A stretch of 64,000 nt of DNA, from positions 39,407,126-39,471,125 of the forward strand of contig NW_019211457.1 in the NCBI RefSeq assembly GCF_002443255.2. Direction: 5' to 3'. The position numbers and the translations under genes are program-made. Positions 36,232 to 49,600 of the stretch are shown here, in pieces. Positions within the stretch are counted from its first letter, which is position 1. The number at the start of each line of letters is the position of its first letter. This stretch comes from Varroa destructor. Taxonomy: Eukaryota; Arthropoda; Arachnida; Mesostigmata; Varroidae. The notes beneath the pieces are model-generated. The model searched no databases, was not told the origin of the DNA, and saw nothing but the letters and a program-made list of their open reading frames with translations.

Positions 36232-38383
36232 TCTTTATTTTGCGACCTCGCTTTCATCCTTCGACCACCGATAACGCACGTCGACGAACCGATGCCGAAC
36301 CGCTATCCAGCCCACCGACGACGAGAGAAACAGAAGCAAAGAAAACGATGTAGCGTATGCGCGATGCGACCAAGTCGGCCACAGCGCTAAAGAGACAGAG
36401 AGAGGTTTTGCCCGAGTACGAAAGTATTCTGCTATATGGCAGCGTATGCGTAACCGCACAGGAATACATATAGGGGTTGCATACGCACATTTTCAATGAT
36501 GAGGCTGCGCAATGCTAGAGAAGTTCTGTCGGATTTAGAAGCGGACAAAATGAAAACGAATACTAAACAACGACTATATGCTGGAACCGCTGCTAAAACC
36601 TGCGTAAACCAAGGTTATATTTGAAGTAAGCGTATATATAAAAGGGGAGCTTAGCTCGCAGCTGACTTTTAGCCTCTGCTCCCTGCACCCTGAACCTTGA
36701 GGAATTACTACCGCGATTATCCAGACGGGGGCTCGCGTTATAACTGGGCATATTCAGTTCCTCACCGAAACCCGCGAAAAGCAAGCTTACATTGCGAACT
36801 ATCAGTCTCAATATGAAGTACTATTTGCTATATTTCTTTCATCGGTTGTTGGCCATCCGGTCTATTGCATTAATGATATATGGACCTATGATTCTTGTGC
36901 CTCGTACGGATGAAGATAGGCGCAGAACGTGTTGTTCATGGCGATGGTTATGGCCGCCGCTATTGTCGTGCTATGCACCAAAGTCGGTACCCTTTGCACA
37001 TGACTATAGTCGCTGACATCACCGTATCCGCAAGGATAAAGCAGACATCCTACAAGTCAGGACAAGTGGCAAGGACAGTGAACAATTAGATCCTTAAAAG
37101 AAACATTTAACCTTTGTCTTACTCAGGCAATTGCTTCATTCAGCAATCATCTTATAATCCTCATAAAAACAAGACGCCGGTTGCGGCGGCAGGCGTGATC
37201 ACTGCAACAAACAACACGTCTTGCGCGTCTCTCCGTCCATAAAAGGCAACGTGAACCTACATGTCATTGTGTAACGGCAATCGGTGGGAAAAATCAATAC
37301 GACATACAGTATTCTGCATTAAGATTAACAGCACGGAATGTAAGCCCTGCTCTTCGTGAGTTTTGGCTCCGGATCGAAGTAAGCCCAGTTATACCGCACG
37401 ATCCCTTCGCAGTCCCTTATAGTTAAAATCCGGGTGATTCAATATATGAAAGGTAGAGGCTAAGAGGCGAGGGAGAAAAACAATTATCATCTACCTGAAA
37501 GCCTGCAACAACGTGAGAAGTCGTAGAGAACACTATGTGTTTTCTTCCTTTCACGTCACACTATATGTAACGCGGCGCATAAATGGATGTGCTTCATTGT
37601 TGCGGTAACCTCTTACGTATACCTATTAGTAACTAATTCAACTAGGGTAATTACCTTAGGGCATCGATGTTTATGTCAAGTAAGACAATTAAGTTCTTCT
37701 TAACTTTCTTCCACATCTGAAGGTACATTTAGCTGTACTCTGTAGATGGCTTCTGTAACTTTATACGAATAGGTTGTTTAAATCGTAGAATCGTGCAGCT
37801 GTCGCGCATTAATGATTATTCGCAATCGTCCGCTGTAATCCTCTGCGTATGGAGTGAGGTGTACATGTTGCCATACGAGATAGTTTAGCAGTTCCCCAAG
37901 TAACGTTTGTTCATTGGTGGATAGCCATGGCCTCAACTCGTTCGACAACGTCGGGGCACAAAGCAAAGCCGGTAACAAACCGAGAAAACGGGGGTAGTCA
38001 AGGGCCTTGTTTTATAAATCGAGTTTCGAAACTCTGAAGTCGACCCTCGAGCCTCGAGTGACGCCCCTGCGGCCGCTGCTGCGGTAGCGGTTGCCACGGT
38101 GCATCCAGTACACAATGCCGCGCTGGAACATTTGACCTCTGGGAATACCTCTTTCCGCTACTGCGCCTGGCTACCTCAGGCGTCGCATTTACGTTTCTCC
38201 GTAAAGCTGTTCACGGTGGATAAAAGTCTGATGGCTTTCTTGGTTGCTCTTACTGGTACCACTTGTGACTGAGTTAAGAGTTTGCGCTGCAAGTTGGTAC
38301 ACGGCATCGTGCAAACAGGGCTACATGTATAGCGTGGCTGTCCATCCTACTCACCCGAGTTGGGGGTCGCGACCCAGCACTAA

Positions 38384-38536
38384 CGGATGTCTGCAACATC
38401 TCCAAATCTGGCCAGCGTAACATTGACTTCACTGAGTAATGTTTTTACTGCTCCAGTTGTTGTTGTGGCTGTCATTAATGCTGCTATAGTTTCTATTCGG
38501 ATGTACATCAAGCTGCTAGAAAGCATAGGACAAACA
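38384..38536 (+). CDS. Possible exon ending in a strong 5' splice site, unrecognised
   Basis: A plus-strand frame opens after TAA at 38381-38383, has an ATG at 38387, and reads through a hydrophobic segment (VVVVAVINAAIVSIRMYI) to ACAAACAG followed by GTAGGA, a close match to the consensus donor. It could be a first coding exon or part of an internal one. The opposite strand is also open and has plausible acceptors, so strand is uncertain. No family is recognised. Confidence 0.17.
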
Positions 38537-38754
38537 GGTAGGAACTTTGTGGCCTATTTCCTTTCTCCTCTCGCTACTTCTTTCTTGACCTTTGCGGAGG
38601 AGGACAGATTCTAAAGACGACTTTTATCTATCTGTCTTTGAGCACCGATCTAGGTATTGTGGGACAGTTCGACAACGATAGGCTAGCCTTTGCAGCTAGT
38701 ACCGACATTGTTTCGGTCAGCATATAAGTTGCTGTCACAATCACCGACCAAACT

Positions 38755-38769
38755 CCCCCCCCCCCCCCC
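38755..38769. repeat. 15-base poly(C) run
   Basis: An uninterrupted run of 15 C residues; its length is liable to sequencing error. Confidence 0.9.
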
Positions 38770-41700
38770 TGTTCGAGTAACTTGCAATGTCACCGATGCG
38801 GAGGAGTTAACGCTGTGAGTGACTCAACCGGCAACCCGGTTTATTCTCTCTTCGTTTCGCACTCTTTCTGTTTCTTTCGATCTCCCCCTCCCCCCCTCCT
38901 CACCTCTCTCCGTTGGGCTTGTCTCTCACTGATCTGCCACTAAGTGCCATTCGCCCCCGACCCCTTCTGCCAGCAGGCAAATCACGACCACACGGCAGCT
39001 TTCAAAACTGGAGTGAACCGGGCTCTCGGCCGAAGTCGCCCAACCGTCTACCGGCTTGCGTGTCTTGGGATGGCTTCCTCACAAAGCGGCCCCAGCTCAC
39101 TCCTCGTCGCCGAGTCCTTCGCGTTGCTAGAACGAACGCTAGCCTAAAAACTGTTGTTCAAACAAGCATGTATGTAGTCCTCATGCTGTTATGGCCTATC
39201 GTCCGTTCCGAGCCGCTACTGCGCTCCATGAAACCAGGGGGGCTGAACGCTGCCGCTCTGTCTAGGGTGGCTGTAGAGGCAGTAGAAGTACCAGCAGACG
39301 CCATGATGGATTGCCAAGCCGCTTACAGGGCAAGCGTTGCCTCAAGACCACACACGGCCTTTGCATCTTCGAGCAAACTGGCGTAGCAACCCAGCCCCGT
39401 GGGCAGCAAGTTTTCTGCCGACAGCGACGCCGCTACTGAAAAGGCAGCCAAGTCATGCAAGCGACCCGTCGAACGAAGCTATAGGAGCGGCAGTACGACC
39501 TACCGACAAGGGTAGTGCGCAAAGAGGGACGAGTAGTCATTCTAAACTTGATCATATGCACACTACAAGGATAAGCCATCGCGGCAGTGACTCGCGTATA
39601 AATGCGCTCTCACATCACCGACACACACATACGCATCCTCAAACGAGTATACGCGTGCCGACGAACGCACTAGCATGCTTACAGACTAAAGAAATTAAAG
39701 AGAGAAAGCCACACTACACTTGAATGAGATGGCTGATAGCTTACTGGCCGACCACCGATCGAGGGAGGGCTACCAGCCGGGCCGTCTTACCACCCCTTCT
39801 TCCTCTATAGGTCACTTCTTTCTTTATCCCCCCTCGCCTTATAAACTCAAACACGCACACCAGGTGAACTACAAAATGCGTGTAATTATAGCGCGCGAGC
39901 AACTTTAGCTGCTGCCGACGCCGCGAATGACGTTCTAACCGTATGTCGAAGTAAACATGGATATACACGGGAGATTCCCAAAGGGATCTGTCACACCTGC
40001 TACCTTTCGGCTAAGTCATCTAACTGGACAAACGTTCTTTGAACATTCGAGGGGGCCATTTGGATCAGTGAGTTGAGCAAAAGTCAATTGAACGACGATG
40101 TTGTAAAAGCCATTTTTTTGCATAACACCGGCATGTCTTGAAGACAATCTCTTTTTCGTTAAAATTACCCTATCCTTCTAAATATTACATAAGATTGTCC
40201 GAAAAGGAACCTCTTCCGAGGACCCCAAAAAATCGGGGCCTGGTACATAGGCGGTCGACGAGCTGTGACCTATCATCAGGCATACAGATTGACGGAGGAA
40301 AATATAACTGAATGAAAATCAAGCGCCAGCAGGACGACGGTCTACCGTATTGCCAATAAATTGATTTGAAGCTTGACGAAGCTTTTGAACTGACAGACAA
40401 ACAACACTGATGTCTGGAATACTCGAATGTCCATTCAGTGCATGCAATGAGGATAACGCAACCCTTTCAGGACACTGCTAAAAAAAGCAACGTACTAATC
40501 AGCTTCGATATGATCGATATCACAGAACGACCTTTGGCCAAATTGTGGGTGTTTGCTTCTGGCCATATAAAGGTGCATTAATCAAAGTACAGCAAAAAAA
40601 AAAGCTTTGAGACGTTATTGTTGGTGAGGCATAGACCGCTTAGACATGGCTAACATCATAGTATTTCAGTTCCATAGACGGTTGATAACAGTTATTAAGT
40701 TATTAAATATAGCTGCTCCAGAAGAAGAAGTAAGCTAAGTCCCATCGTTATGCAGACCATCTATGATCTCTACTGGTTTTTGGTTTCTTGCTTTTTGCGA
40801 AAGCTCCACGTAATATATCATCATGCAGGGCTATTTTTAATAGAGACGAGTGTGTGTGTACTGGCTCAACACGGGGTGACTTAACGAGAGACAAGTTGAC
40901 TGGATTTGGACAATACTTTTCAATTCATTCAGCTCACCTGGTCAGACTACTGCTTTTCTTCTACTGCCGGCTTTTTTAACGCATCGAACGGATGTTCGAC
41001 GCGCTGACGTTTGAACGAACATGCGTAGGAGTCATATACGGTGCCTATCCCGAATCAACCAGCCGATCTTTAGCGATTTAGAACCCCACAGTAGAGCGTA
41101 TGTTGTCCTCGTAGCCACCGAAATGCTGAGCTAAACCGACTAGACAGCTGGATACCGGTCAGCTATACATGGCATGTAGTGCCTACCCTATCGAGGATCT
41201 CATAGTACCGACGGCAGCAGCGGCAGCCACTGGCGATCAGTAGCGGGTGGGGAAATCTAGAGATTCTACTCCGCGACGTTCTCTATGCAATCCCGTTTCG
41301 TGGTGACGGTACCGTTGCTGTGCGAGCGAGCTTTCGCAGAGCCTAGCTGCTCCTAGATGGGGTAACGGCATGCAAGGGTTAATATGCTTCTATTATTATT
41401 ACACTCAGCGATCCATCAAAGTCAGAGAGTCGCGCGGGAGAGACACCAGAGAAGGGGAGAGATAGGGGGTGATACGACCGCGCCTAGACTTTGGCGTCGA
41501 GGTCCCTGATGTTGGTGCGTTTCTAAAAGCTTCCGCAGAGACGCTCGAAAGAAAGCAAGATGACTAACCGGTCAGTCACTGAGGGCGCCACCATTGAGGG
41601 CCACTCGCTCATTGTCAGTCAGCCCGTATTTCTTGGTACCCCTATGACGCTGGGTTCTGCCTTTTCTCTGCTCTTTGTATTCGAACCATAGCACGTTGGC

Positions 41701-43080
41701 CGATCTAGCAACCGGTCGGCCAAGTCTTGGGAGGAACCTACTTGGAATTAGTCGACTTCCCTGTCACCTGATTAGATCACGTATGCTTTCAATGACGCCA
41801 AGGTGTTCGCGGGCAATCAGTTTCATTGTATCAGAGTGCGAATCGATCCGTAAAGATGTCACTTTTTGTAGACTGGGAGAGCCGATGCATTTGGACTAAA
41901 TTGTCCATAAAAAAAATTGGGTAAAATAGAGCTTTTTGTTGTTTTGCCCAGTGGTGTCTTGGACGGTGAGGCAACAATGAAATAGGTTTCACTAAAACTT
42001 TAGATAGACTTCGCAATGGTCATTGATACTCCTGAATTCACATTGTATAAACTCGCTAGACTTGTATTAATCGAGGTAAGATATTCGAACCTCAGAGATG
42101 GCACCCGCGTGTAGTAGTAGGAGGAACAAACGCGTCAGATTAAGACAGCCAGCTGCATGATGATTGTGTGCAATGCTCGACATTAGGGAAGCGGACTCAT
42201 TTCATTCATTGCTACCAAATGATACTCCCTAATTGAAATCATTACTCCGTTGGAAGATATCGCAAACGTAAACAGACGATCACTAAGTCGCAACGGGATA
42301 TAAAGCGCAAATCAAATCGAGATAGCTATGGATTCGCTATTATTTAATAATGTAGCTATATAGTAGTTAGAGCATTTACGAACAGCTACTTATTGTCCTA
42401 TTAACGAGAAATATAGATAAAGCGCTCGAAATGAGGATTACCTACTTATTTCGGTTGGTATAATTTTCGACTTCAATCTTATTACACGCATGCATGCAAA
42501 TGAAGAGTTGACGTAAACAATATAATTTAATGAAACGTGCTAGGTACCCTATTATCCTTTGACGCAATGGCATTTTGAAGGCAAAGGGGGATTTCATAAC
42601 ACTAATACCGAATGAGTTCGGTGGGGCCTTAGAGTTTCGTGCGTTTGCGCATCATCAAGGCTGACTTCCCGTATCGTATAGGTACCGTATAGTGGTAGTA
42701 ACTGTACTGATATTGTAGGCCGTGATCAATAAGCTAACCGTATTGCTCGCTCCCGGTGGGTTGGCTTAATTGCGTCGTTTTTTTTTCGCTAGCCTTAGCT
42801 TTTGCTTTTTCGGAAGGTGCGAAGTTGACCTCCGCGTTCCCCAGGGAGATGGCAAGTTTGAGTTAGGATCAGGAGTTGTCCATGAAATGTCTCCCTCCTT
42901 ACGAATGTACCGCTGCACCTATTCTTTTCCTTGCCCTCTGCTATTGATCCCCTGTTCGCCACCCAAATTGGCAAAGAGTAGCGACGACGGCGACTCCGGC
43001 GGCGCCAGCCAACCAGTCTCAGACTGTACTGTTTCCAGCTCCGGTGGCTTTCCCCTGCCCAGAAAAGTCATCCTCATCAT

Positions 43081-43098
43081 CGTCGTCGTCGTCGTCGT
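43081..43098. repeat. CGT microsatellite, 6 copies
   Basis: Six perfect CGT units continuing from a short CAT run. It gives valine or serine runs in overlapping frames and explains their low complexity. Confidence 0.85.
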
Positions 43099-43941
43099 TG
43101 CTGTTGTTGTAGGACAATGTGCGCGAAACTCTCGGGGGCGATCAGCTATAGCGACGGCGGCGGCGATCTGCCGCTGCTCGCTTTTGCGCTTTCATACAGA
43201 ATACCCCCATCCATGATCGCATCATCAGCAGCAGCATTGGCAGCACCAAGCTTGGTCGTTTTGTCTGCTGCTGGGTCTCCCCGTCGGGCGACGGCGATTG
43301 TGGTGGTCGGTTTTGCTACTTCTGCTGTTGTAACTCTCCGGTTGAAACATCTATCCGCCAGCAAAAGCAGCAATCCTAGCAGCTAGCCTAGAGAAGAGAT
43401 CCGACGCGTCTCTCCCAACCCTGTGAGTCACTGATGAGCTAATTTCTCTTTGATGCGACGATCCATCACTGTCTCAGACCGAGGAAAAGAAGAGAACCAC
43501 CCTGATCCATGCTCAGCAACGGCAGCAGCAGAGGCAACGATGGTGCTGGCTGAAGCAGCCGAATGGTTGGCTGTGTGCCCGCCTGCCCGACCACCGATGC
43601 TCGGCCTAGACTTGCATGCAGAGCTGCTGAAGGCGGCAGTCCGAGCCAGTGTCGTCGCAGTCTGTCGCCAGAGCGCCACTAGTGGTAGCAACCATCAAGC
43701 CAAGACCGACTCCACCAACTGTTAGACTGTGCCGTTCAACGCCGGTCGTTGCTTCCGTTCGCCAATGCTTTTGGATCGGATGCAATCTTCCGCTAGATGC
43801 ATGAAGCTGGATTTGGCTTTAGAGGCGACGCATACGGATAAAACAGCAAAATTACAAGAAAAGAGCTGTCTCCTGCTGACATGATCCTGCTTCGTTCAGT
43901 TCGCAACGAAATCCTGCAACCAGGACCGGCAGAGGCAAAGA

Positions 43942-43952
43942 GGGGGGGGGGG
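43942..43952. repeat. 11-base poly(G) run
   Basis: An uninterrupted run of 11 G residues in non-coding sequence. Confidence 0.85.
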
Positions 43953-45101
43953 ATGCAGAACGATTAAGCAAAAAGTTAGGCAAAGGCAAAATATAACCGA
44001 TGATGGTTATACTGAATGATGGGAACAAGCGGCCGCGAACTTGCCTCTCATGAACTGTAATCGTCGCTGGTCTGGTGGGAGACGTGGCAGGCAGATCGGG
44101 GTTGTAGGACGGAATCGCGAGTAGTGACAGCATCAGTAGCCAGCAGAGTAACAACTATTTAAATTTTCTAGGCACGTCGCGATTGAAGTAAATTGGTTGC
44201 GTCTTCGCGGCAAGCAAATTCATTCCTCCATCGAGACGAGGATGCTGGTGGCGGTGCCTGGGACTGCTACTTTGATTCCAGCTGTCGCTCTATTCCTAAA
44301 CCCCTTTAAATTGCCATTAAATGTTTTTCTGCGGTCTAAAATGAGTCAAAAGGAAAAGTAAACAGACAAAGGTCCAGAGATTCGAAACGGTGAACCTCTA
44401 AAGGGACAAGCGCGCTTAATATTTTACCAAGATGACACTGGTTCCCGCTGTGAAATACTGACCCACAACATCATCTGTAAACTGCCCAAGAAGAGAAATT
44501 TTGCAAAGCTTAAAAAGGATAGAAGACAGCCTGTTTATGGGAACTTCAGGAAGCACCATACAGGGAACCAGATCAGAATCTTCGTTAGCCACCACTTCCA
44601 ATAGCATCTAGGCATGAGCGAATCAGTGCAACTGGGTGTAATATTTCACGATTCTGGACCTTAATAAATAAACCTATATAAAATGAATAAAACCTATTTA
44701 TATACGCTGCAAAGCTTTCTGACGATTACTTACTACTGCTACAACTGCGCCCGCTGCTATTACTTGCATTGCTGCTGAAGCTGCAGATGCTGCTCTTGGT
44801 TCTTTTCCGTCGGCTAAGCATCTACGGCGGTAAGCGGAGGCGGTAATTCACTGGGCGACAAGACGGGGGGTAGAACCTGGGTAAATCGCTTGGTGCTTCT
44901 GCGAGTTTGGGTTTCGGGTAAGGGTAGATGAGAAAATGAGAGTGAGGGGGATGATGGACGACCTTTTGGATGAGAGCAGCCGCGTCAGTCGGTTAGGTGG
45001 TGAGGGGGGGAGGAGGTACAGTGGGTCCAGCAAGGAATCGGGAATGGCGGTCCACGCGGGCGGGTTAGGGGAGCGAACCGTTGGGCGTCGTTGCTTCTAA
45101 C

Positions 45102-45102
<1 letters not shown>

Positions 45103-45132
<30 letters not shown>
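45103..45132. repeat. CTG microsatellite, 10 copies
   Basis: Ten perfect CTG units, the longest trinucleotide tract here. One plus frame reads it as ten leucines, which mimics a signal peptide, but that frame has no ATG ahead of the tract. The minus strand reads serine, glutamine or alanine runs. Confidence 0.95.
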
Positions 45133-45134
<2 letters not shown>

Positions 45135-46575
45135 TCTCGTGCGAACTAGTGCGAAAATTCTATGCTGTTTCTGTAGTGCTTCTCTGGTCTTTGCTAGCTG
45201 TTTGTGCATGCAGAGGCAGGCTTGGTACGAGTTGCTAAACCGGACTGGTTCTGCGGCCAACGGATGCCGAAACGGCCGCTTGTGTAGGCCTACAGCAGCA
45301 GCGGCAGGATATCTTGATAGATGACGGTGTACTGCATTTGATGTGTATGTATCTCCTCGCGGCTTCCGCTTTTTGCAGCAGAGCTGCCAGCGCTTCGAAC
45401 GGCGCTACAAACAGGACTGGGCCAAGCTATCTAATAGTAACTGTAATGGTGGCTAGTCAGTTTCTAGTAAGAGTATTGTCTCACGACTACAGAGATCAGC
45501 ATCACTACCGCTGCCATGACCCTAATAACGATCGCAACGACAGGACACAGCCATGAGCCAGGCGTCACGAGACCGCTATTAGGCCTTAGCCCTATCTATC
45601 CATCCGACATTGTGGCAAAACAGTGAGAGGCTCGCAATGGCGGAAAACATTGCCCCCTGAGAAAGTTTCGTTGACTGTGTCGCTTTTCGCCATCAAAACG
45701 CGTTGCATCTTTTGATTATTGGTAGTACTGTAGTGCGTTAGACGGAGCTGTGTTATTATTGGCTGCCGTTGAGGTAGACGGGCGGGCGTTGACGCACGAG
45801 ATGGCGCTTGCATGCCGTCGTATATTAACCTTCGTCCCAATTTCCCTTAACGTAATAGCGAAGCTTAGACGTAAAACGTAACTACTAACTTTCTGTTCGA
45901 TGTCGCGTTTAAATAGACACTTATACACTGTTCTATAGAATTAGTAGCACAACGAAGCTCTTCAGATGCTATACGAAATCATCGTTTAAAATCAAGTAAA
46001 AAGGAGAAATACCTTACACTAAGATGTATCCAGTCTTGATTGTTAAGGATTGTGCATTGCTCGTAACTTTTACACTTCAATACAGACACCTCTATTTTTG
46101 ATTATTTACTATAAGCTGCATCTTCCAGTATACGGTTAATCAGTCTACTGATAATTAGGTCCTATGTTCGGAGGTTAGAAATTAAATTATAGATTATTTC
46201 CACTATCTTGATAGCACTACTGGATAAGCTTATCGGACAAATCATTGCTTCGCGGCACAATTCTGCATAAATCTATGCTGTTTCTTATAGAGGTGTTTTT
46301 ATTCATCGCTAGACATATATTAGCTTCTTGGAAATGGTCGTCTTGAGCCGTCTGATGTGCCAAGCTGGATTCTGTCTGGAAAAATGGACGGTTACGAACG
46401 AGTAACATTTGGCTTAGTTTTTTTTTGTTAACTTAGTTAGTATTATTCGATAATTTCTAATAGGTTTGTTCATTTCTTCGTCATCAGTCGTTGCTGTATT
46501 CAGTGCACAGTATCTCGACCTAATGACAAGAGCGTACTTCAACAGAGGCTTGATTCTTCTTCAGTAACGATAGCT

Positions 46576-46632
46576 GCGGCAGCTTCACCAGCGGCCGGCT
46601 TCACCAGCGGCAGCTTCACCAGCGGCCGGCTT
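46576..46632. repeat. 31-bp tandem duplication with internal sub-repeats
   Basis: The unit starts GCGGCAGCTTCACCAGCGGC. A second copy begins at 46607 and matches for its first 26 bases. Each unit holds two CTTCACCAGCGG-like sub-repeats. The period is not a multiple of three, so it does not encode a protein repeat. Confidence 0.9.
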
Positions 46633-49600
46633 CCGAAGTGAAAAAGGAAAGGCAAATTTTAATGAGGACTCGAATTTCAACGATGGTGCCTCGGTAGCGC
46701 TGGCAGCCCGCGGTCTACCGCCGCTCTAGGTCCCGTGTGGCTGGTTCTACCCAGCGTTTTCGTAGTGCTCTTCATCCCAGCTCACATCGAAGCGACGAGT
46801 AAATGGTGAGCTGGCTGGCGAACGATGTGCGCGCTAGCTCCCGGCGACGGCGGAAGCAGCAGCCCTTCTCGGCAGCACGAGCGATGAAGACCTGCTAAAA
46901 CAACCGCGTCAAGCAACGTGCTTGTGCAGGCGCTCGGTCGACAGACGCGAGCTGCTCGTGGGATTGCGTCACGCGCACTCACATTTCACAAACATTTTAC
47001 AGGAGCGGTTTATGAAACCTGACGCGAACTCATCCTATTGGGTGCTCGCTCCCGAGCGTGGCTGTAGCTTTGCCTAGCAGGGGCAGCCACCATTGCCCCT
47101 GTTGAGCCACATGATACAGCAGGCTGCTATAGCGGCGAACAGCCAAGGCAGAGACATATAACCAAAGAAAGGGTCTGAGAGAACGAAGGAGAGAAGCGTG
47201 ACGACGTTTAATGATGCTTTAAAGTCATTTGTAATTCGAGTAGGGTTACGGTTTGAGGTCAAAGGCAGCCAGGCCAAGCTGCCGGACAAGTCTCATAGCA
47301 TGTCATAGTCCTCTGCCGTGACCGACGGCATTGTGGCCGTTACCACAATCTGCAATGATGCAGGCCGTTGCCTTCTTCAAACGTTTCGCCAGGCTTGTTG
47401 CGCATCGCAAAGTTCTTCTAGCCGAGGTCAAACTCGTAATTTTTATTTTTCTAAACGCAGGCTCATTACCTGTATGAGTATATACATAGTGTGTAGCATT
47501 TGCGCCTGTGATGTCCGCCTACGTCAAGCTAAATTCTGTCCAGATGAACGAATATATGCATAAGAACTACCGTCGTTGTTATATGTTTCTACGTTATTTT
47601 TATCGAAAATGAGGTAACATTTTTTACCGTTTTAAAGGCGTTTACCAGGGAAACGAAAATTAAGCGAGAATAGAGAAAATACGAAAACATATACTTGTCA
47701 TCATTGTTTCCAAATGCAGACAACAATTAACAAATTAAACACATCGCTGTTTAGTTCTCTCCTACCGTACTTTAGAAGATATATATGCACACACCATATA
47801 TAACACTCTCGCTCGGGTTAACCTGAGTGTATTTGCCTCGTATCTATCTATCTTTATGCTATACCATTAACAATGCGTGCAGTAATCGTGTCCTGCGCCA
47901 ACAAAGCCTTTTCATTGACTGCTATTCGCTCCTGTTTCGTCCTTAAAAAGTTTAATGAGAAATGCTTAATTGATCGCCGCAAAGGCCAGGTTTTCGCGGC
48001 ACGGTAGCGCTATACCAGGCGTAGCTGAAGAACGTGCTGGCAACAAACGAATGGATGACAGTGTGACGTAGCGTCTTGTTGCACAGTTTGATTCGTTTAG
48101 TATCGGCACGCATCAGTTTGCGTGCATCCGGTCTTTTCCATAAACGGTTTTAGCTTCAATGCATTGAGCGGCGAAGATAAAACGAATCCTACCAATAACA
48201 TCGTTGAAAATACTGTTTACCGTTGACACGCCGCTGTCTTTGCCATTTAAAAGAGGTCTCTGTGTGTTAAAAGTTTAACCTACACAAACTATACTGGAAA
48301 AAGCTTAACATCAAAAAGCTGAAGGAAATAACTAGATAACATTAATTTATTAGCCGCTGTTGTATGCTCGAGAACACGGGTTCACTGAAGTTAAGAGCAA
48401 GCGCTTCTGTCTTGTCGGAATTAACTTAGACTTTCCCTATACTAACCTATCCTACTGGTTGAGGGCGCAACGCGTATGTTTATGCCTCATGTACGTAGAC
48501 GGCGGTCCTGCCTTCTCTCTTTTGGGTAAATGAGTATGGACTCATGCTGTTGTAGGTTCCATGATGACGTCGACTAGACCAGGACGTTGACTGAACCCTG
48601 TTGACTCAGTAGCGCGGTGTCTCTAATGTCTCAACCGACGTCGAGTTTTGAAAGGAGCTTGACTGTGGGTAGGAAGCCGAGGCCATGTTCTGTAGTCGTT
48701 GAAACCCGCGGTTTGCTAGTTATCTGTAGCTACAACCACCCAGTTCCATGGCGAACTGCAAAATGTCTTCATCAACGATTCAGAATCTGTGTATGCTTTC
48801 CTATTCCGGGCGGCTCTGCAGAAGCATCTCTTTCCTCTGTGTTTTTCGGGACTATCTCGTATACGAGCTTTCCTTCGCATGACCTTCGGCCCGCCTCGGC
48901 CGTCCTGCTTACATGAGACGGCACGAACATGAATAGTAGAGAAGCAAGCCTGCAAGCAACTAGGACTCGGTGGCTGTTGGGATACTACTTAGCAGCTGGG
49001 CGATGCAAAAGCAACAGTGGCCACTGTACAGCTGCCTCTCCATAGCCATCTGACAGTGCACACTCTAAAACTAACTCCCCAGACCCGTCAGGCCTACCCA
49101 ACAGCCAGGTCGGCGCCAACGTTGACCTCATCGTGGATAAGTGCTTGGTCTCAACAGCAGCAGCAGCGGCAGTAGGTTCACTTCTACCCAGTCACATGGC
49201 CTCGCTTTCCGAGCCCAGCCAAACCGCATCCTTTGGCTGAACATCGTGTGGCCACCCTCACAGTCACTGTCCCAGTAGTTACTGGCGCACGACTATTTCC
49301 ACTACCGCCACTAGGACAACTGCCATAGCATCGCCGCCACAGTATGTACTACCTCCGACTAATCTGTATGCAAAAATGTCAACACTCACTCGTCTGGTCC
49401 ACTGATCGCTGCTGGTAGGTACACTGGCTCCTTGGTCTCATATGCGAACCGACCAGCCGCTCAAGCGGCGGAGCGGGAACAAACAACCCTGTGCAGCCTA
49501 GAGCAGGCTGTACGCCCAAGTACAAAAGTAGCAGCACTAGTAGCAAGAGCAATCTAGAACAGTGGTCATCAGGCCGTGCATGCATTCAGCGTGCATCCCA

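Larger units (their letters stand above)
36232..46500. other. Non-coding stretch with one possible exon
   Basis: Apart from the candidate ending at a strong donor near 38535, no gene-like feature was found. It holds a 15-C run at 38755, CGT and G tracts near 43081 and 43942, and a CTG tract at 45103. AT-rich blocks lie at about 37100-37760, 40080-40750, 42000-42560 and 45840-46560. Confidence 0.55.

Noticed and set aside
38913..39386. 157-codon plus-strand open frame
   Set aside because: It begins next to a CT-rich tract, has ordinary composition with no domain, and its length is expected by chance in 64 kb.
43117..43386. Alanine/valine-rich frames on both strands
   Set aside because: They derive from CGT, GCA and GGC simple repeats rather than a conserved protein.
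45091..45324. Leucine-run frame resembling a signal peptide
   Set aside because: The leucines come from the CTG microsatellite, there is no ATG ahead of it, and the downstream sequence matches nothing.
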